A stretch of DNA of 64,000 nt from positions 1-64,000 of the forward strand of contig NZ_PUIV01000004.1 in assembly GCF_003113265.1 (NCBI RefSeq), in the 5' to 3' direction. The notes beneath the pieces were generated by a model, which saw only the letters and a list, made by a program, of their open reading frames with translations, had not been told where the DNA came from and searched no databases. The DNA is from Methylosinus sporium. GTDB taxonomy: Bacteria > Pseudomonadota > Alphaproteobacteria > Rhizobiales > Beijerinckiaceae. The translations under genes and the position numbers were made by a program. Below, piece by piece: positions 54,678 to 64,000 of this stretch (the first letter of the stretch is position 1; every line of letters starts with the position of its first letter).

Positions 54678-55178
54678 ATGCGAAACGAGCAATTCCCGGA
54701 TCAGGCCTGTTCCGTGGCGCGGGCGCTGGAGATCGTCGGCGAATGGTGGACGCTGCTCCTCATCCGCGAGGCTTTTCTCGGAACGCGACGCTTCGGCGAA
54801 TTCGAGCGCAATCTCGGCGTCGCCAAAAATGTGCTGAGCGAGCGGCTGTCCAAGCTCGTCGCCTGTGGCGTGCTCGAACGCGTCGACGTTCCGGGGCGCG
54901 GCAATCCGCGCGATTACCGTCTGACCGAGAAGGGCCGCGACCTGTTTCCGGTTCTGGTGGCGCTGATGCAATGGGGCGACCGCTGGGCGGCGCCGGCGGG
55001 GCCTCCGCTGCGGCTGCTGGAGCGGTCGACGGGCGAGGAGATCGCGGCGCTGTGCGTGAGGGGCACCAGTGGCGCGGCGCTCGCCCCGCAGGAGGTGAGA
55101 ATCGCCCCCGGTCCCGGCGCGGATGAGAAAATCCGCCGGCGCCTGGCCGACGCGGCTTCGGAAATACTCCCGAGATGA
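54678..55178 (+). CDS. HxlR family transcription regulator
   Basis: A 166-residue winged-helix regulator. The N-terminus CSVARALEIVGEWWTLLLIREAF and FGEFERNLGVAKNVLSERLSKLVACGVLER are the HxlR signature, followed by DYRLTEKGRDLFPVLVALMQWGDRW. The extra C-terminal 50 residues are unclassified. Local target likely the divergent thioesterase. Confidence 0.9.
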   Translation: MRNEQFPDQACSVARALEIVGEWWTLLLIREAFLGTRRFGEFERNLGVAKNVLSERLSKLVACGVLERVDVPGRGNPRDYRLTEKGRDLFPVLVALMQWGDRWAAPAGPPLRLLERSTGEEIAALCVRGTSGAALAPQEVRIAPGPGADEKIRRRLADAASEILPR

Positions 55179-55459
55179 CGGCGGCTCCGGCCGCCGCTAT
55201 CCTCGCCATGGCGCCGTCGATGCGCCGGCGGGCGGGCCGAGACGAACGAGGGTTGAACCCTCGGCCGGTTTCGTGTGAATGCTCTCCACTCTCATCTGGA
55301 TCGCCGGCTCGATGATGCGCAGCTTTTTCAATGTCGCGCCCGGCGCCGCCGGAACATCTCGCGGAACGGAAGCGGGCGGCGCATCCGTTCGGTCGGGACG
55401 AAAAGCGACGCTCTCGCCGTCCTTTTTCCGCAATGCGGCGTTCGAATGTCGCTTCTGAC

Positions 55460-56455
55460 ATGAGCTTGAGAGCAGACCCGGCCGAACGTCTGATAACGCA
55501 GCCCGAGAGCGAGGGACCTGCGAAGCCTTCGCTCGCGCCCATCATTCTTTCGGCGCTGGTCCATATTTTCGTCCTGGCCGTCTTTCTGCTCGAGCAAATG
55601 CTGGTGTCGATCGATATTCCGACGATGGAGCAGGAAATTCCGCTCGAAGTGGTCGCCGAGGCGCCGCAGCCGCCACAGGAACAGCCGCAACCAGAGCCGG
55701 AGCCCGAGAAAGAGCAGCCCAAGCCCGAGGAGAAGGAGAAGCAGAAGCCTCCGCCGCCGCAAAAGCTCGTCGACGACGAGAAGCCCGCCTTCGACGCGCC
55801 GCGCGCGCCGAATCAGGAAAAGCTCGACCGCGAGGCGCCGGATCAGGAGACTAAATCCGCCCGTCGCGAGCCGCCCAATGAGCAGCGCGCCGCCAAGCCT
55901 GCGCAGGAAAAATCCGCCGATCCGCGACAGCAGCAGGCGGCCAGAGCCGAGCCCGCGCCGGCGACGCCCAAGGCGGAGGAGGACAAGCCCGACGCCGAGA
56001 TCGTCGAGCAGGGGCAGCCGCAGCTCGAGGCGCGGCTCGACGACAGGCGGGGCGATGTCGAGATCAAGGCCTCGCCCGAGCCCAAGCCGAAATCCATCGC
56101 CGATCAGCTCGCCTCGCTGGAGCCGCTGCCGGATTTCAAGCTTTCCGGCTCCTCCAAGCCCGCGCCGGTCAGCGGCGGCACGGCGAAGACCACTTATCTC
56201 TCCGTCCTCTACGGGCTGATAATACCGCATTTGCATGTGCCGCCGCCCTTGCGCAACAAGACGACGCCAAATCATGGCGTCGTCGTGTTCTTCATCGACG
56301 AGGGCGGGCATCTCACGCATCAGGCGGTCTATCGCTCGAGCGGCTTTCCGGAGCTCGACAACGCCGCCCTGGCCGCCGTGCGCCGCGCCGCGCCTTTCCC
56401 CGCGCCGCCCTATGGCCATCCGCGCGGCATCCAATTCCACTTCGATCCGAAATGA
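55460..56455 (+). CDS. TonB energy-transducing protein
   Basis: A 331-residue protein: one N-terminal membrane helix (LAPIILSALVHIFVLAVFLL), a long periplasmic Pro/Glu/Lys-rich stretch (EQPQPEPEPEKEQPKPEEKE and on), and a C-terminal TonB domain with the strand pattern GVVVFFIDEGGHLTHQAVYRSSGFPELDNAALAAVRRAAPFPAPP. Couples the proton motive force of ExbBD to outer-membrane receptors; the nearest receptor is at 51.7 kb. The open frame extends upstream to 55331, but MSLRADP at 55460 is the best start. No exbBD in the window. Confidence 0.86.
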   Translation: MSLRADPAERLITQPESEGPAKPSLAPIILSALVHIFVLAVFLLEQMLVSIDIPTMEQEIPLEVVAEAPQPPQEQPQPEPEPEKEQPKPEEKEKQKPPPPQKLVDDEKPAFDAPRAPNQEKLDREAPDQETKSARREPPNEQRAAKPAQEKSADPRQQQAARAEPAPATPKAEEDKPDAEIVEQGQPQLEARLDDRRGDVEIKASPEPKPKSIADQLASLEPLPDFKLSGSSKPAPVSGGTAKTTYLSVLYGLIIPHLHVPPPLRNKTTPNHGVVVFFIDEGGHLTHQAVYRSSGFPELDNAALAAVRRAAPFPAPPYGHPRGIQFHFDPK

Positions 56456-56471
56456 GGGCGTTTTGAGCGTG

Positions 56472-57164
56472 ATGTCGGCGGCGCGTGATGCGGCCGTAAA
56501 TGGCGCATTATTGCGCGTGACGGGCCTTTCCAAATCCTATCGCGGGCCGCAGGGGCCGCTGCCCGTTCTGCGCGGCGTCGACCTCGCGCTCGCCGCCGGG
56601 ACGAGCCTCGCGCTGATGGGCGAGTCGGGCAGCGGCAAGAGCACGCTGCTGCATCTCGTCGCCGGGCTCGACCATGCCGATAGCGGCGCCATTCGCATCG
56701 ACGATGTGGAAGTGACGAAGCTCGACGACGACGGCCGCGCGGCGCTGCGCCGCAAGACGCTCGGCGTCGTGTTCCAACAGTTCAATCTCGTGCCCAGCCT
56801 GACCGTCGGCGACAATCTCGCCCTGCAGGCGCGGCTCGCCGGGCGTTACGATTGCGATTGGCGCGACGCGCTCGCCGACCGCCTCGGCCTTTCGGCGCTG
56901 CTCGATCGCTATCCCGAGCAATTGTCGGGCGGGCAGCAGCAGCGCGTCGCCGTCGGCCGGGCGCTGGCGCCGCGCCCGCGGCTGCTGCTCGCCGATGAGC
57001 CGACCGGCAATCTCGATGAAGCGACCGGCGACGCCGTGCTCGATCTTCTGCTCGAGCTCTCCGCCACGGCGGGCGCCGCGGTGCTGATGGTCACGCATAG
57101 CGCGCTGCTCGCAGCGAAGCTCGACCGCCGCGCCACGCTCGCCGGCGGAAGGCTCGCTCTATGA
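56472..57164 (+). CDS. LolD/MacB-type ABC ATPase (AttE-like)
   Basis: A 230-residue ABC ATPase of the lipoprotein/MacB class: Walker A GESGSGKSTLL, Q-loop VVFQQFNLVPSLTVGDNL, signature LSGGQQQRVAVGRA, Walker B LLLADEPTGNLD. GAGGG at 56454-56458 could also serve TTG 56463 or GTG 56469 as starts. It overlaps the permease gene by ATGA; together with the following gene it forms an Att-type export or lipid-handling cassette. Confidence 0.87.
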   Translation: MSAARDAAVNGALLRVTGLSKSYRGPQGPLPVLRGVDLALAAGTSLALMGESGSGKSTLLHLVAGLDHADSGAIRIDDVEVTKLDDDGRAALRRKTLGVVFQQFNLVPSLTVGDNLALQARLAGRYDCDWRDALADRLGLSALLDRYPEQLSGGQQQRVAVGRALAPRPRLLLADEPTGNLDEATGDAVLDLLLELSATAGAAVLMVTHSALLAAKLDRRATLAGGRLAL

Positions 57165-59641
57165 GACAGTTCCTCTACGCGCTCGCCACGCTGGCGAGTC
57201 ATTGGCGGCGGCGGCCCGGCCAATTCGCCGCGCTCTTCGTCGGCCTCGCCATAGCGACTGCGCTGTGGAGCGGCGTCGCGGCGCTCAACGATCAAGCGCG
57301 CCGCAGCTATGACCATGCGGCCGGCGCGCTCGGCCTCGGCGCCTCGCCCAGTCTCGTTGCGGCGAGCGGCGGTTTTTTCGTGCAGGATATGTTCATCGCG
57401 CTGCGGCGCGCCGGCTGGAAGGTCTCGCCGATCCTCGAGGGGACGATCCGCCTCGGCGACAAATCCTATCGTCTCGTCGGCGTCGAGCCGCTGACTCTGC
57501 CCAAAATCTCCAGCGCCAAAATGCCGACGGGCGAGGCGCTGAATGATTTCCTCGGCCCGCCCGGCCGTGCGCTGGCCGCGCCGCAAACTCTGCGCGCGCT
57601 CGGCCTCGCCATGGGCGCGACGCCGAGGATCGGCGACGCGGATAGGCTGCCGCCGCTCGCCATCGCCGAAGACCTCTCGCCGGGAATGATCGTCGTCGAC
57701 ATCGGCGTCGCGCAACGCCTGCTGCATCGGCCGGCGCGTTTGTCGCGCCTGCTCATCGCCGAGGAGCCCGCGCCGGATGCGCCCGCGCTCGCAGCCGTCA
57801 TCGGCGAGGCTCTACGCCGCGTCGAGGCGGATGAGGCGCCGGAACTCGCCAAGCTCACCGACAGCTTTCATCTCAACCTCACCGCCTTCGGCCTTCTGGC
57901 CTATGTGGTTGGGCTGTTCATCGCTCATGCGTCTTTCGGCCTCGCCTTCGAGCAGCGCCTGCCCATCATTCGCACGCTGCGCGCGATCGGCGCATCCTTG
58001 CGCGCGCTCACATTCGCGCTGATCGCGGAGCTGACGCTGCTCGCGCTTCTCGCCGGCGTAGCGGGAATGATCGGCGGCTATCTCATCGCCGCCGCTCTGC
58101 TGCCCGATATGGCCGCGAGCCTCGAAGGACTCTATGGCGCCGAGCTCGACGGCGCGCTCGGCCTCGCGCCCTCCTGGTGGATATCCGGAATCGGCATGGC
58201 GCTGATCGGCGCCGTGATCGCCGCGGCGAGCGGTCTCGTCAAGACTCTGCGCCTGCCTGTGCTCGCCATAGCGCAGCCCTTCGCCTGGCGCGAGGCGCAG
58301 CGCCATTGGCTTTATCGCCAAGCGGCGCTCGCCGCTCTCGCGCTCCTGGGCGCGGCGGCGGCGCTGCTCTTGGGCGAAGGGCTCGAGGCCGGCTTCGTCT
58401 CCATGGCGGGATTGCTGCTCGGCGCGGCGCTCGCTCTGCCGCTGCCGCTCGCCGCAATGCTGCGACTCGGCGAGCGACGCGCGCGCGGACCGCTCACAAA
58501 GTGGTTCTTCGCCGATGCGCTGCAGCAGCTTCCCGGCCTCTCGCTGGCGCTGATGGCGCTGCTGCTCGCGCTCTCGACCAACATAGGCGTCGGCTCGATG
58601 GTGGAGGGCTTCCGTCGCACATTCGCGCAATGGCTCGATCAGCGCCTCGTCGCGGAAATCTATTTCGAAGCCGCGAGCGAGACGGACGCGCATCGGATCG
58701 AGACCTGGCTCGCGCGCCGCGAGGACGTCGCCGCCATTCTACCGCTGTGCAAGGCGAAGACGACTCGGCGCGCCTCGGCTATCGAAACCGCTTGGCCCGT
58801 CGAGATCGTCGGCGCGCCGCCGCATGAGACATTCAGCGCGCATTTTCCATTGCTCGAAACGCGCGCCGACGCTTGGGGCTCCGTCGCGCGCGGCGACGCC
58901 GCCCTCGTCAGCGAGCAGCTCGCGCGGCGTCTTCGTCTGGAGCTCGGCTCTCATTTGAACATACCGACGCCGACAGGCGATTGGCGCGTCGAGATCGTCG
59001 GACTCTATCCCGATTACGGCGCCGCCAAGGGCCAGCTGCGCGTCGATCGCGATGCGCTCGTATCGCGCTGGCCGGACGCGCGCAAGCTCGACTATATGCT
59101 GCGCGCCAAGGCCGAATCCGCGCCCGATGTGATGCTCGCGCTGCAATCGGAATTCGGAGCCGGCGTCGCGCGCATCATCGATCAGGCGGCGCTGAAGCAG
59201 CGCTCGATGACCATATTCGAGCGCACTTTCGCCGTCACCGCCGCGCTCGACGCGCTGACGCTCGTGGTCTCGGCCATTGCGTTATTCGCCAGCCTCACCA
59301 CGCTCGCCGCCGCGCGCACGCCGCAGCTTGCGCCTCTATGGGCGGCGGGCGTCTCGCGGCGCAGCCTCTCTCTGCTCGAATTCGTGCGCGTCACGCTGTT
59401 CGCGGCGGCGACGGCGCTCGTCTCCGTGCCGCTCGGCCTCGCGCTCGCTTATGATCTCGTCGCCATCGTCAATGTCCGCGCCTTCGGCTGGCGCCTGCCC
59501 TTTCATGTGTTTCCATCGCAATGGCTCGAAGTCTTCGCTCTGGCGCTGCTCACCGCCGCGCTCGCCGCGCTATTACCCATTCGCCGTCTCGCGCGCATCG
59601 CGCCGGCGTCGCTGCTCGCGGTCTTCGCCAATGAACGCTGA
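57161..59641 (+). CDS. FtsX-like ABC permease (AttF/AttG-like)
   Basis: An 826-residue permease with an N-terminal helix (FAALFVGLAIATALWSGVAAL), a large periplasmic domain, then two FtsX domains (about residues 235-365 and 690-820) and extra helices between. This two-FtsX layout is that of lipoprotein-releasing and Att-type permeases. It works with the preceding ATPase. Confidence 0.87.
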   Translation: MRQFLYALATLASHWRRRPGQFAALFVGLAIATALWSGVAALNDQARRSYDHAAGALGLGASPSLVAASGGFFVQDMFIALRRAGWKVSPILEGTIRLGDKSYRLVGVEPLTLPKISSAKMPTGEALNDFLGPPGRALAAPQTLRALGLAMGATPRIGDADRLPPLAIAEDLSPGMIVVDIGVAQRLLHRPARLSRLLIAEEPAPDAPALAAVIGEALRRVEADEAPELAKLTDSFHLNLTAFGLLAYVVGLFIAHASFGLAFEQRLPIIRTLRAIGASLRALTFALIAELTLLALLAGVAGMIGGYLIAAALLPDMAASLEGLYGAELDGALGLAPSWWISGIGMALIGAVIAAASGLVKTLRLPVLAIAQPFAWREAQRHWLYRQAALAALALLGAAAALLLGEGLEAGFVSMAGLLLGAALALPLPLAAMLRLGERRARGPLTKWFFADALQQLPGLSLALMALLLALSTNIGVGSMVEGFRRTFAQWLDQRLVAEIYFEAASETDAHRIETWLARREDVAAILPLCKAKTTRRASAIETAWPVEIVGAPPHETFSAHFPLLETRADAWGSVARGDAALVSEQLARRLRLELGSHLNIPTPTGDWRVEIVGLYPDYGAAKGQLRVDRDALVSRWPDARKLDYMLRAKAESAPDVMLALQSEFGAGVARIIDQAALKQRSMTIFERTFAVTAALDALTLVVSAIALFASLTTLAAARTPQLAPLWAAGVSRRSLSLLEFVRVTLFAAATALVSVPLGLALAYDLVAIVNVRAFGWRLPFHVFPSQWLEVFALALLTAALAALLPIRRLARIAPASLLAVFANER

Positions 59642-60689
59642 CGCGATGCGCGGCCTCTTCCTCTCGCTGGCGCTCTGCGCCGCCTCTTTCGCCCACGCAG
59701 AGGGTTTCGCCGGCCTCGGCGATGAGGCTCGAGGCTTCGCCGAGCCGCAGCCCGGCCATAGGCTCGTCTTTCCGCGCGATCATGGCGCGCATCCGCAATT
59801 TCGCATCGAGTGGTGGTATCTCACCGCCAATCTGAAAGACGAGTCCGGCAAATCCTATGGCGCGCAATGGACCTTGTTCCGTCACGCCCGCGCGCCCCAG
59901 GACGGCGAAGGCTGGGACAGTCCGCAAGCCTTTGTCGCGCACGCGGCCGTCACGACGGACACGCTGCATCTCTTCGCCGAGACCCGCGCGCGCGGCGGCG
60001 TCGGACAGGCGGGCGTCGAGGCGGCGCCATTCCGCGCCTTTATCGATAATTGGTCCTTTTCCGCGACAGAATCCAATCTCTCCGGCGCGAGCATAGCCGC
60101 CGTCGCGCCGCGCTTTCGCTACACGCTCGCGCTCGCCGCCGACGAGCCGCTCGCGCTGCATGGCGAAGCCGGCTTCAGCCGCAAATCGGAGAGCGGACAG
60201 GCCTCTTATTATTACAGCCAGCCTTTTTTCCGCGTCGACGGCGCGCTCGCCATAGACGCCGCCGAGCGCAAGGTCACGGGCCGCGCCTGGATGGACCATG
60301 AGTGGAGCAGCCGCCCGCTCGCCGCGGATCAGAAAGGCTGGGACTGGTTCTCGCTGCATCTCGACGGCGGCGCAGCGCTGATGCTGTTTCGCTTGCGCAG
60401 CGACAAGACGCTCCCCTTCGTCTCGGGAAGCTTCATCTCCGCCGATGGCGCGGCGCGCGCGCTCGCGCGCGACGATATTTTTCTCGAGCCGCTGGAGCAG
60501 AGCCTCGTCTCCGGCCGCCTGCTGCCCATACGCTGGCGTGTACGCGTCGCGAGCCTTCGCCTCGACATAGAGGCGAAGCCGCTCAATTCGCAGAGCTTCA
60601 TGGGAACCGGCCTCGGCTATTTCGAAGGGCCCATCGCCGTCTTCGGCTCGCATCGCGGCGAGGGCTACCTCGAGATGACGGGATACTGA
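59631..60689 (+). CDS. AttH/CrtC-like secreted lipocalin-fold protein
   Basis: A 352-residue exported protein (signal peptide LFLSLALCAASFAHA) of the AttH/carotenoid-1,2-hydratase-like family: IEWWYLTANLKDESGKSYGAQWTLFRH, YYYSQPFFRVDGAL, GRAWMDHEWSSRPLAADQKGWDWFSLHL. The third component of the Att-type cassette (ATPase, permease, AttH). Overlaps the permease end by 11 bp if ATG 59631 is used; ATG 59646 is an alternative. The ligand or reaction is unknown. Confidence 0.84.
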   Translation: MNADAMRGLFLSLALCAASFAHAEGFAGLGDEARGFAEPQPGHRLVFPRDHGAHPQFRIEWWYLTANLKDESGKSYGAQWTLFRHARAPQDGEGWDSPQAFVAHAAVTTDTLHLFAETRARGGVGQAGVEAAPFRAFIDNWSFSATESNLSGASIAAVAPRFRYTLALAADEPLALHGEAGFSRKSESGQASYYYSQPFFRVDGALAIDAAERKVTGRAWMDHEWSSRPLAADQKGWDWFSLHLDGGAALMLFRLRSDKTLPFVSGSFISADGAARALARDDIFLEPLEQSLVSGRLLPIRWRVRVASLRLDIEAKPLNSQSFMGTGLGYFEGPIAVFGSHRGEGYLEMTGY

Positions 60690-60820
60690 AGCGCCGGTTT
60701 CGATTCTCCGCCGAAGCTTGATCCGAATGTCATCGGCTCTATCCATACTGGGACGCTTTCTTCTGACGCAACGCTCTCGCCGGACGCGTTTCCGCGACGC
60801 ATCGCCATGGGATTTCTCAC

Positions 60821-61801
60821 ATGTATCTGTCGCCGACCTTTTTCCTCGATCTCGGCCTGCGCACATTCACGAACAATCCCTTCTTCAGCCGCGATCGTCC
60901 TATTCTCGCCGCGGGCGAGAGCGACTTTCGCCTGCTCGAGGGACAAGAGGGACTCGTCGTCACTCTGGGGCCGAATACGGCGTTTTTCGATCGTCCCAAT
61001 CGCTCCGTCTGCCGCTGGCCAGGCGTCAAGACGATCCCGCGCCAGAGCCCGCACGCAATTCCTCGGCGCTCCTTCTTCGCCAATGAGAGCAACGCCTTTC
61101 TGCAGATATTCTGCGGCGGCGGCGACGTTCGGCTGAACCGCGTCGCCACGCTCGGCGATCAGCGGCAGATTCTCCTCTCCGCCGGCGCCGGCAATGTCGT
61201 CGAGAAAATCGATCTCACCGAGCTCGCGCGCGAAGGCGCGCCGGCGCTGAAGTTTCTGCAGCCCGCCTATCTCTGCTCTTCGGCGGAGGTCGCGATACGT
61301 TCGACGCCCTGCGACGCCGCCACCATGAGCTGGGCGCGCGCGCCCTATGTCTATCGCGCGGAACAGCAGGAGAGCGCGGGACGCCAGGCGATCCTCTGCC
61401 TCTCCGGCCGCACGATGGTCTGGTGCGAACGCCTCGCGCCCGGCGAGAGCCGCGATTTCGCGCTCGGCAATGTCATCGCCGCGACGGAGAATATCGATTC
61501 CAAGCTGCGTCCGACGAGCCAATGCCATCCGGAGGACGAAGACGACGCGCCGGCCTCGACGCTGGCGAAGCCCGTGCGGACGCGGCTGCGTGAATTCACC
61601 GAAGCGACAGGCATTTTATTCGAATCGATGCGGGCGCGCGAAGGCTTCCTCGTCTGCGAATTGACCAATCGCTCCGAGCGCCCGGCCTATGTCTATGTGC
61701 AGCTCAACAAGGACAGTTTCTATGGAGGCTCGGGCTTCGTCGGCGTCATGGTGAAGCTCGTCTCGGCGTTCTTGCGCATGTCGCATCTGCCGTTACGCTG
61801 A
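60821..61801 (+). CDS. AIM24-like protein (tentative)
   Basis: A 326-residue beta-rich protein without signal peptide. LCLSGRTMVWCERLAPGESRDFALGNVIAATENID resembles AIM24-family core strands, but similarity is weak. Residues 100-160 and the C-terminal FVGVMVKLVSAFLRM are unclassified. It follows the Att-type cassette on the same strand by 131 bp. Confidence 0.55.
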   Translation: MYLSPTFFLDLGLRTFTNNPFFSRDRPILAAGESDFRLLEGQEGLVVTLGPNTAFFDRPNRSVCRWPGVKTIPRQSPHAIPRRSFFANESNAFLQIFCGGGDVRLNRVATLGDQRQILLSAGAGNVVEKIDLTELAREGAPALKFLQPAYLCSSAEVAIRSTPCDAATMSWARAPYVYRAEQQESAGRQAILCLSGRTMVWCERLAPGESRDFALGNVIAATENIDSKLRPTSQCHPEDEDDAPASTLAKPVRTRLREFTEATGILFESMRAREGFLVCELTNRSERPAYVYVQLNKDSFYGGSGFVGVMVKLVSAFLRMSHLPLR

Positions 61802-61899
61802 GCCGCCGCCTGTCATCGCGCGCGACCCGGCTCCTTTAAGGAAAAAGCCGGCCCTGGTAAACATCTGAGGGCGAGACGAAAAAAGCCGCGGCCCGGCTC

Positions 61900-63999
61900 T
61901 CACTCGATCGTCACCTCCACGACGCGCGAGCCGCCCGGCCGCAGCGGCAGACGCGCTTGAAATCGATGCGTTCCGGGCTGCATGGGCCAAAACGCCGGCT
62001 TGTCCGCATCGGCGAGCTGAAACGGCCTGCCGTCCACCATCCAGAGAATTTGCTCCACCGAGGCGGGGGCCGAGACGCGCAGGGCGAGGCGATCGAGCGC
62101 CGCCGGCTGCTCGGGATTGCGCCAAATATGGGTTCGATTCTCGGGCGTCGCGATCGCGAGCTCGAGATTTTCGTCGAACGGGGCCGGCAGCGACGCGCTG
62201 CTCGCGCCGACGGGCAGCGACGGCGCTCTCTCCGGCTTCACCCATTCCACCAGCGTTTCGCCGCAGCTTCCGTCGCTGCGTCCGCCGGCAAGGCACATTT
62301 CCATCGGCGCGCGGCCCCGCGGCGGTGGAAAGGTCCCCGCCTCCGTCTCGCCGGGCCTTGCGCCATGAATGAGAGTCAGCGCCGCATGAGCGAGCCGCGC
62401 GCTCGAGGAAGCGCCGCTCAACCTGTTCATCGCGCCGGCGTCGCCGCGGCCGACCCATACGCCGACGACGGCCTTGCGCGAGAATGCGATGGTCCAAGCG
62501 TCGCGATAGGCTTGTGACGTGCCGGTCTTCACCGCCACGGCGAATGGATATTCGAGCGGCCCATAGCGTGGGAAGCTCGGCAGGCGCGCGAGCGGATCGG
62601 CCAGCATGGAGGTGACGAGCCGCGCCGTGTCGCTCGACATAACGCGAATGGAGCGGCGGCGCGTTTGCTCCTTCGCGAAGACGAGATCTGACAGCAGGCC
62701 GTCCTCGGCGAGCGCGCCATAAGCGCGCATCAAATGCTCGAGCCGCGTCGGCAGCGCGCCGATCGCCATGGAGAGGCCGAAGGATTCCGCCGGGGCCTCG
62801 AGATCATGCAGGCCGAGATCGTGCAGAAATTGGAAATTGGCCTCGAGCCCGACCCGGCGCATGAGATTGGTCGCGGGCACATTGCGCGAATTGGCGAGCG
62901 CCTGGCGCGGCAGCATCGGCCCGAGAAATGCGCCATCGGCATTGTTGACGCCGGCTGCGCCCTCTGGGACATCGGCGAGGAGATCGGTGGGCTCGAGCGC
63001 GCCGCGCTCGAATGCGAGCGCATAGACGAAAGGCTTCAACGTCGAGCCGGGCGAACGCAGAGCGCGGGTGAAATCGATGGCGCCGTCGCGCCAGTCGCGA
63101 TAATCGGAGGAGCCGATATCGGCGAGCACCGCGCCCGTGCCGCGCTCCACGACCATGAGCGCAACCTGCTGCGCGCCCGCCGAGCGCCACAGCGAGAGAT
63201 AGCGCCGCGAAAGATGCGCGAGCTTTTCTTGCAACGAGAGATCAATCGTCGCGCCGATGCGCGGATCATGAGCCGAGGCCGGCGCTATGAGGCCCTCGCG
63301 CACGAGCCTCTCATAGCGCAATGCGAGATGCAGCGCCTCCGGCCGCCGCGCGGCACCGATCGGGCGCAGAGTCGCGAGCTGCCGCTCCGCGAGCGCGATT
63401 TGCGCCGGCTCGACGCGATTTTCGCGCGCGAGATACGTCAAAGCGCGCGCCGCCCGCGCGCGCGCGAGGGCGAGCCCGCTCTCGCGAAAGAGATTCATGC
63501 GCCCCGGCGATTGCGGAACGGCGGCGAGCAGCGCGATCTCGGCGAGCGAGAGATCCGCGACCGGCTTGTCGAAATAAAAGCGCGCGGCATGGGCTATTCC
63601 ATGGCTGCCATTGCCATAGGGCGCGAGACGCAGATAATGCGCGAGCACGGCGTCATGACCCTTGCGCGCGACGAGCGCGAGCGCCGTCGCCGCTTCCACG
63701 ATCTTGGCGGAGACGCTGCGCGGCGCGGGATTTTGCATCCGCGCGACCTGCATGGCGATGGTGGAGGCGCCCTCGCGGCGCTTTCCCCCTACGAGATTGC
63801 GCCATGCCGCGCGCAATAATGCGCGCGCATCGACGCCCCCATGCGAGGCGAAGCGGCGATCCTCGAGCGCGAGCGTCGCGAGCGCGACCCGCTGTGGAAT
63901 GTCACGCAATGGCCAATAGCCATAGTCGATCCGCGCCGCGTCACGCGCGCCGATCTGCGTGAGAAAAGCGCCGTTGCGGTCATAGACCATCGGCGTCGG
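61900..63999 (-). CDS. pbpC: Penicillin-binding protein 1C (5' end outside window)
   Basis: Peptidoglycan glycosyltransferase/transpeptidase of the PBP1c type; 699 residues are visible and the N-terminal membrane anchor lies beyond the right edge. The glycosyltransferase domain has LALEDRRFASHGGVD, GASTIAMQVARM and the transpeptidase domain has SPGSTLKPFVYALAF (active Ser), SRNVPA and KTGTS. A C-terminal BiPBP_C domain (IWRNPEQPAALDRLALRVSAP) is typical of PBP1c. Confidence 0.93.
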   Translation of the reverse strand, partial: PTPMVYDRNGAFLTQIGARDAARIDYGYWPLRDIPQRVALATLALEDRRFASHGGVDARALLRAAWRNLVGGKRREGASTIAMQVARMQNPAPRSVSAKIVEAATALALVARKGHDAVLAHYLRLAPYGNGSHGIAHAARFYFDKPVADLSLAEIALLAAVPQSPGRMNLFRESGLALARARAARALTYLARENRVEPAQIALAERQLATLRPIGAARRPEALHLALRYERLVREGLIAPASAHDPRIGATIDLSLQEKLAHLSRRYLSLWRSAGAQQVALMVVERGTGAVLADIGSSDYRDWRDGAIDFTRALRSPGSTLKPFVYALAFERGALEPTDLLADVPEGAAGVNNADGAFLGPMLPRQALANSRNVPATNLMRRVGLEANFQFLHDLGLHDLEAPAESFGLSMAIGALPTRLEHLMRAYGALAEDGLLSDLVFAKEQTRRRSIRVMSSDTARLVTSMLADPLARLPSFPRYGPLEYPFAVAVKTGTSQAYRDAWTIAFSRKAVVGVWVGRGDAGAMNRLSGASSSARLAHAALTLIHGARPGETEAGTFPPPRGRAPMEMCLAGGRSDGSCGETLVEWVKPERAPSLPVGASSASLPAPFDENLELAIATPENRTHIWRNPEQPAALDRLALRVSAPASVEQILWMVDGRPFQLADADKPAFWPMQPGTHRFQARLPLRPGGSRVVEVTIE

Positions 64000-64000
64000 C

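Overview
The window is a dense, very GC-rich bacterial chromosome segment. Gene content and synteny point to an alphaproteobacterium of the Hyphomicrobiales: a ZauP-type (DUF4164) coiled-coil gene beside zapA, an FzlA-like gene fused translationally to queG, DUF2244 beside nth, and mutY divergent from a DUF721 gene. A methanotroph or methylotroph such as Methylosinus/Methylocystis is plausible from overall style, but no C1 gene lies here to prove it. No rRNA, tRNA, CRISPR array, insertion sequence or prophage was recognised. Almost everything looks like core chromosome.

Layout. 0-3.4 kb: end of a FecR anti-sigma regulator and a FecA-type TonB receptor. 3.4-9.1 kb: mutY, a DUF721 gene carrying an internal 36-bp tandem repeat, a D-amino-acid dehydrogenase, purB and small unknowns. 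9.7-22.1 kb: a complete assimilatory nitrate/nitrite module (nasT-nasS, then nrtABC, a NAD(P)H-FAD protein, nirA, a CysJ-like reductase with its own Fe-S domain, and nasA). The second operon is preceded by a sigma-54-type promoter and a leader RNA with two hexaloop hairpins of the ANTAR type that overlap an intrinsic terminator. 22.1-25.8 kb: pgk and gap facing zauP-zapA. 26.3-30.5 kb: two c-di-GMP proteins. 30.5-36.7 kb: radical SAM protein, gloA, dedA, ada, nth and small genes. 36.8-40.3 kb: fzlA-queG and a polytopic membrane protein. 41.2-49.1 kb: kdpD divergent from kdpFABC, with no kdpE in view. 49.1-51.2 kb: purD and a methyltransferase. 51.2-61.8 kb: a second TonB receptor, a PaaI thioesterase/HxlR pair, a TonB protein, then an ABC ATPase, FtsX-like permease and AttH/CrtC-like secreted protein (Att-type cassette). 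61.9 kb to the end: pbpC, running off the window.

The best regulatory story is in the nitrate region. NasS (nitrate sensor without signal peptide) and NasT (ANTAR antiterminator) are co-translated just upstream of a leader that shows the mutually exclusive antiterminator and terminator folds expected for NasT control. Nitrate is imported by NrtABC, reduced by NasA using electrons from the FAD protein through NasA's C-terminal [2Fe-2S] domain, and the nitrite is reduced by NirA, probably fed by the dedicated flavoprotein. Other points worth a second look are the expanded repeat inside DUF721, a likely CTG start for queG, a degenerate EAL domain, a perfect 38-bp palindrome over the end of an Arg/Tyr-rich secreted protein gene, and tiny membrane-peptide genes ahead of kdpA.
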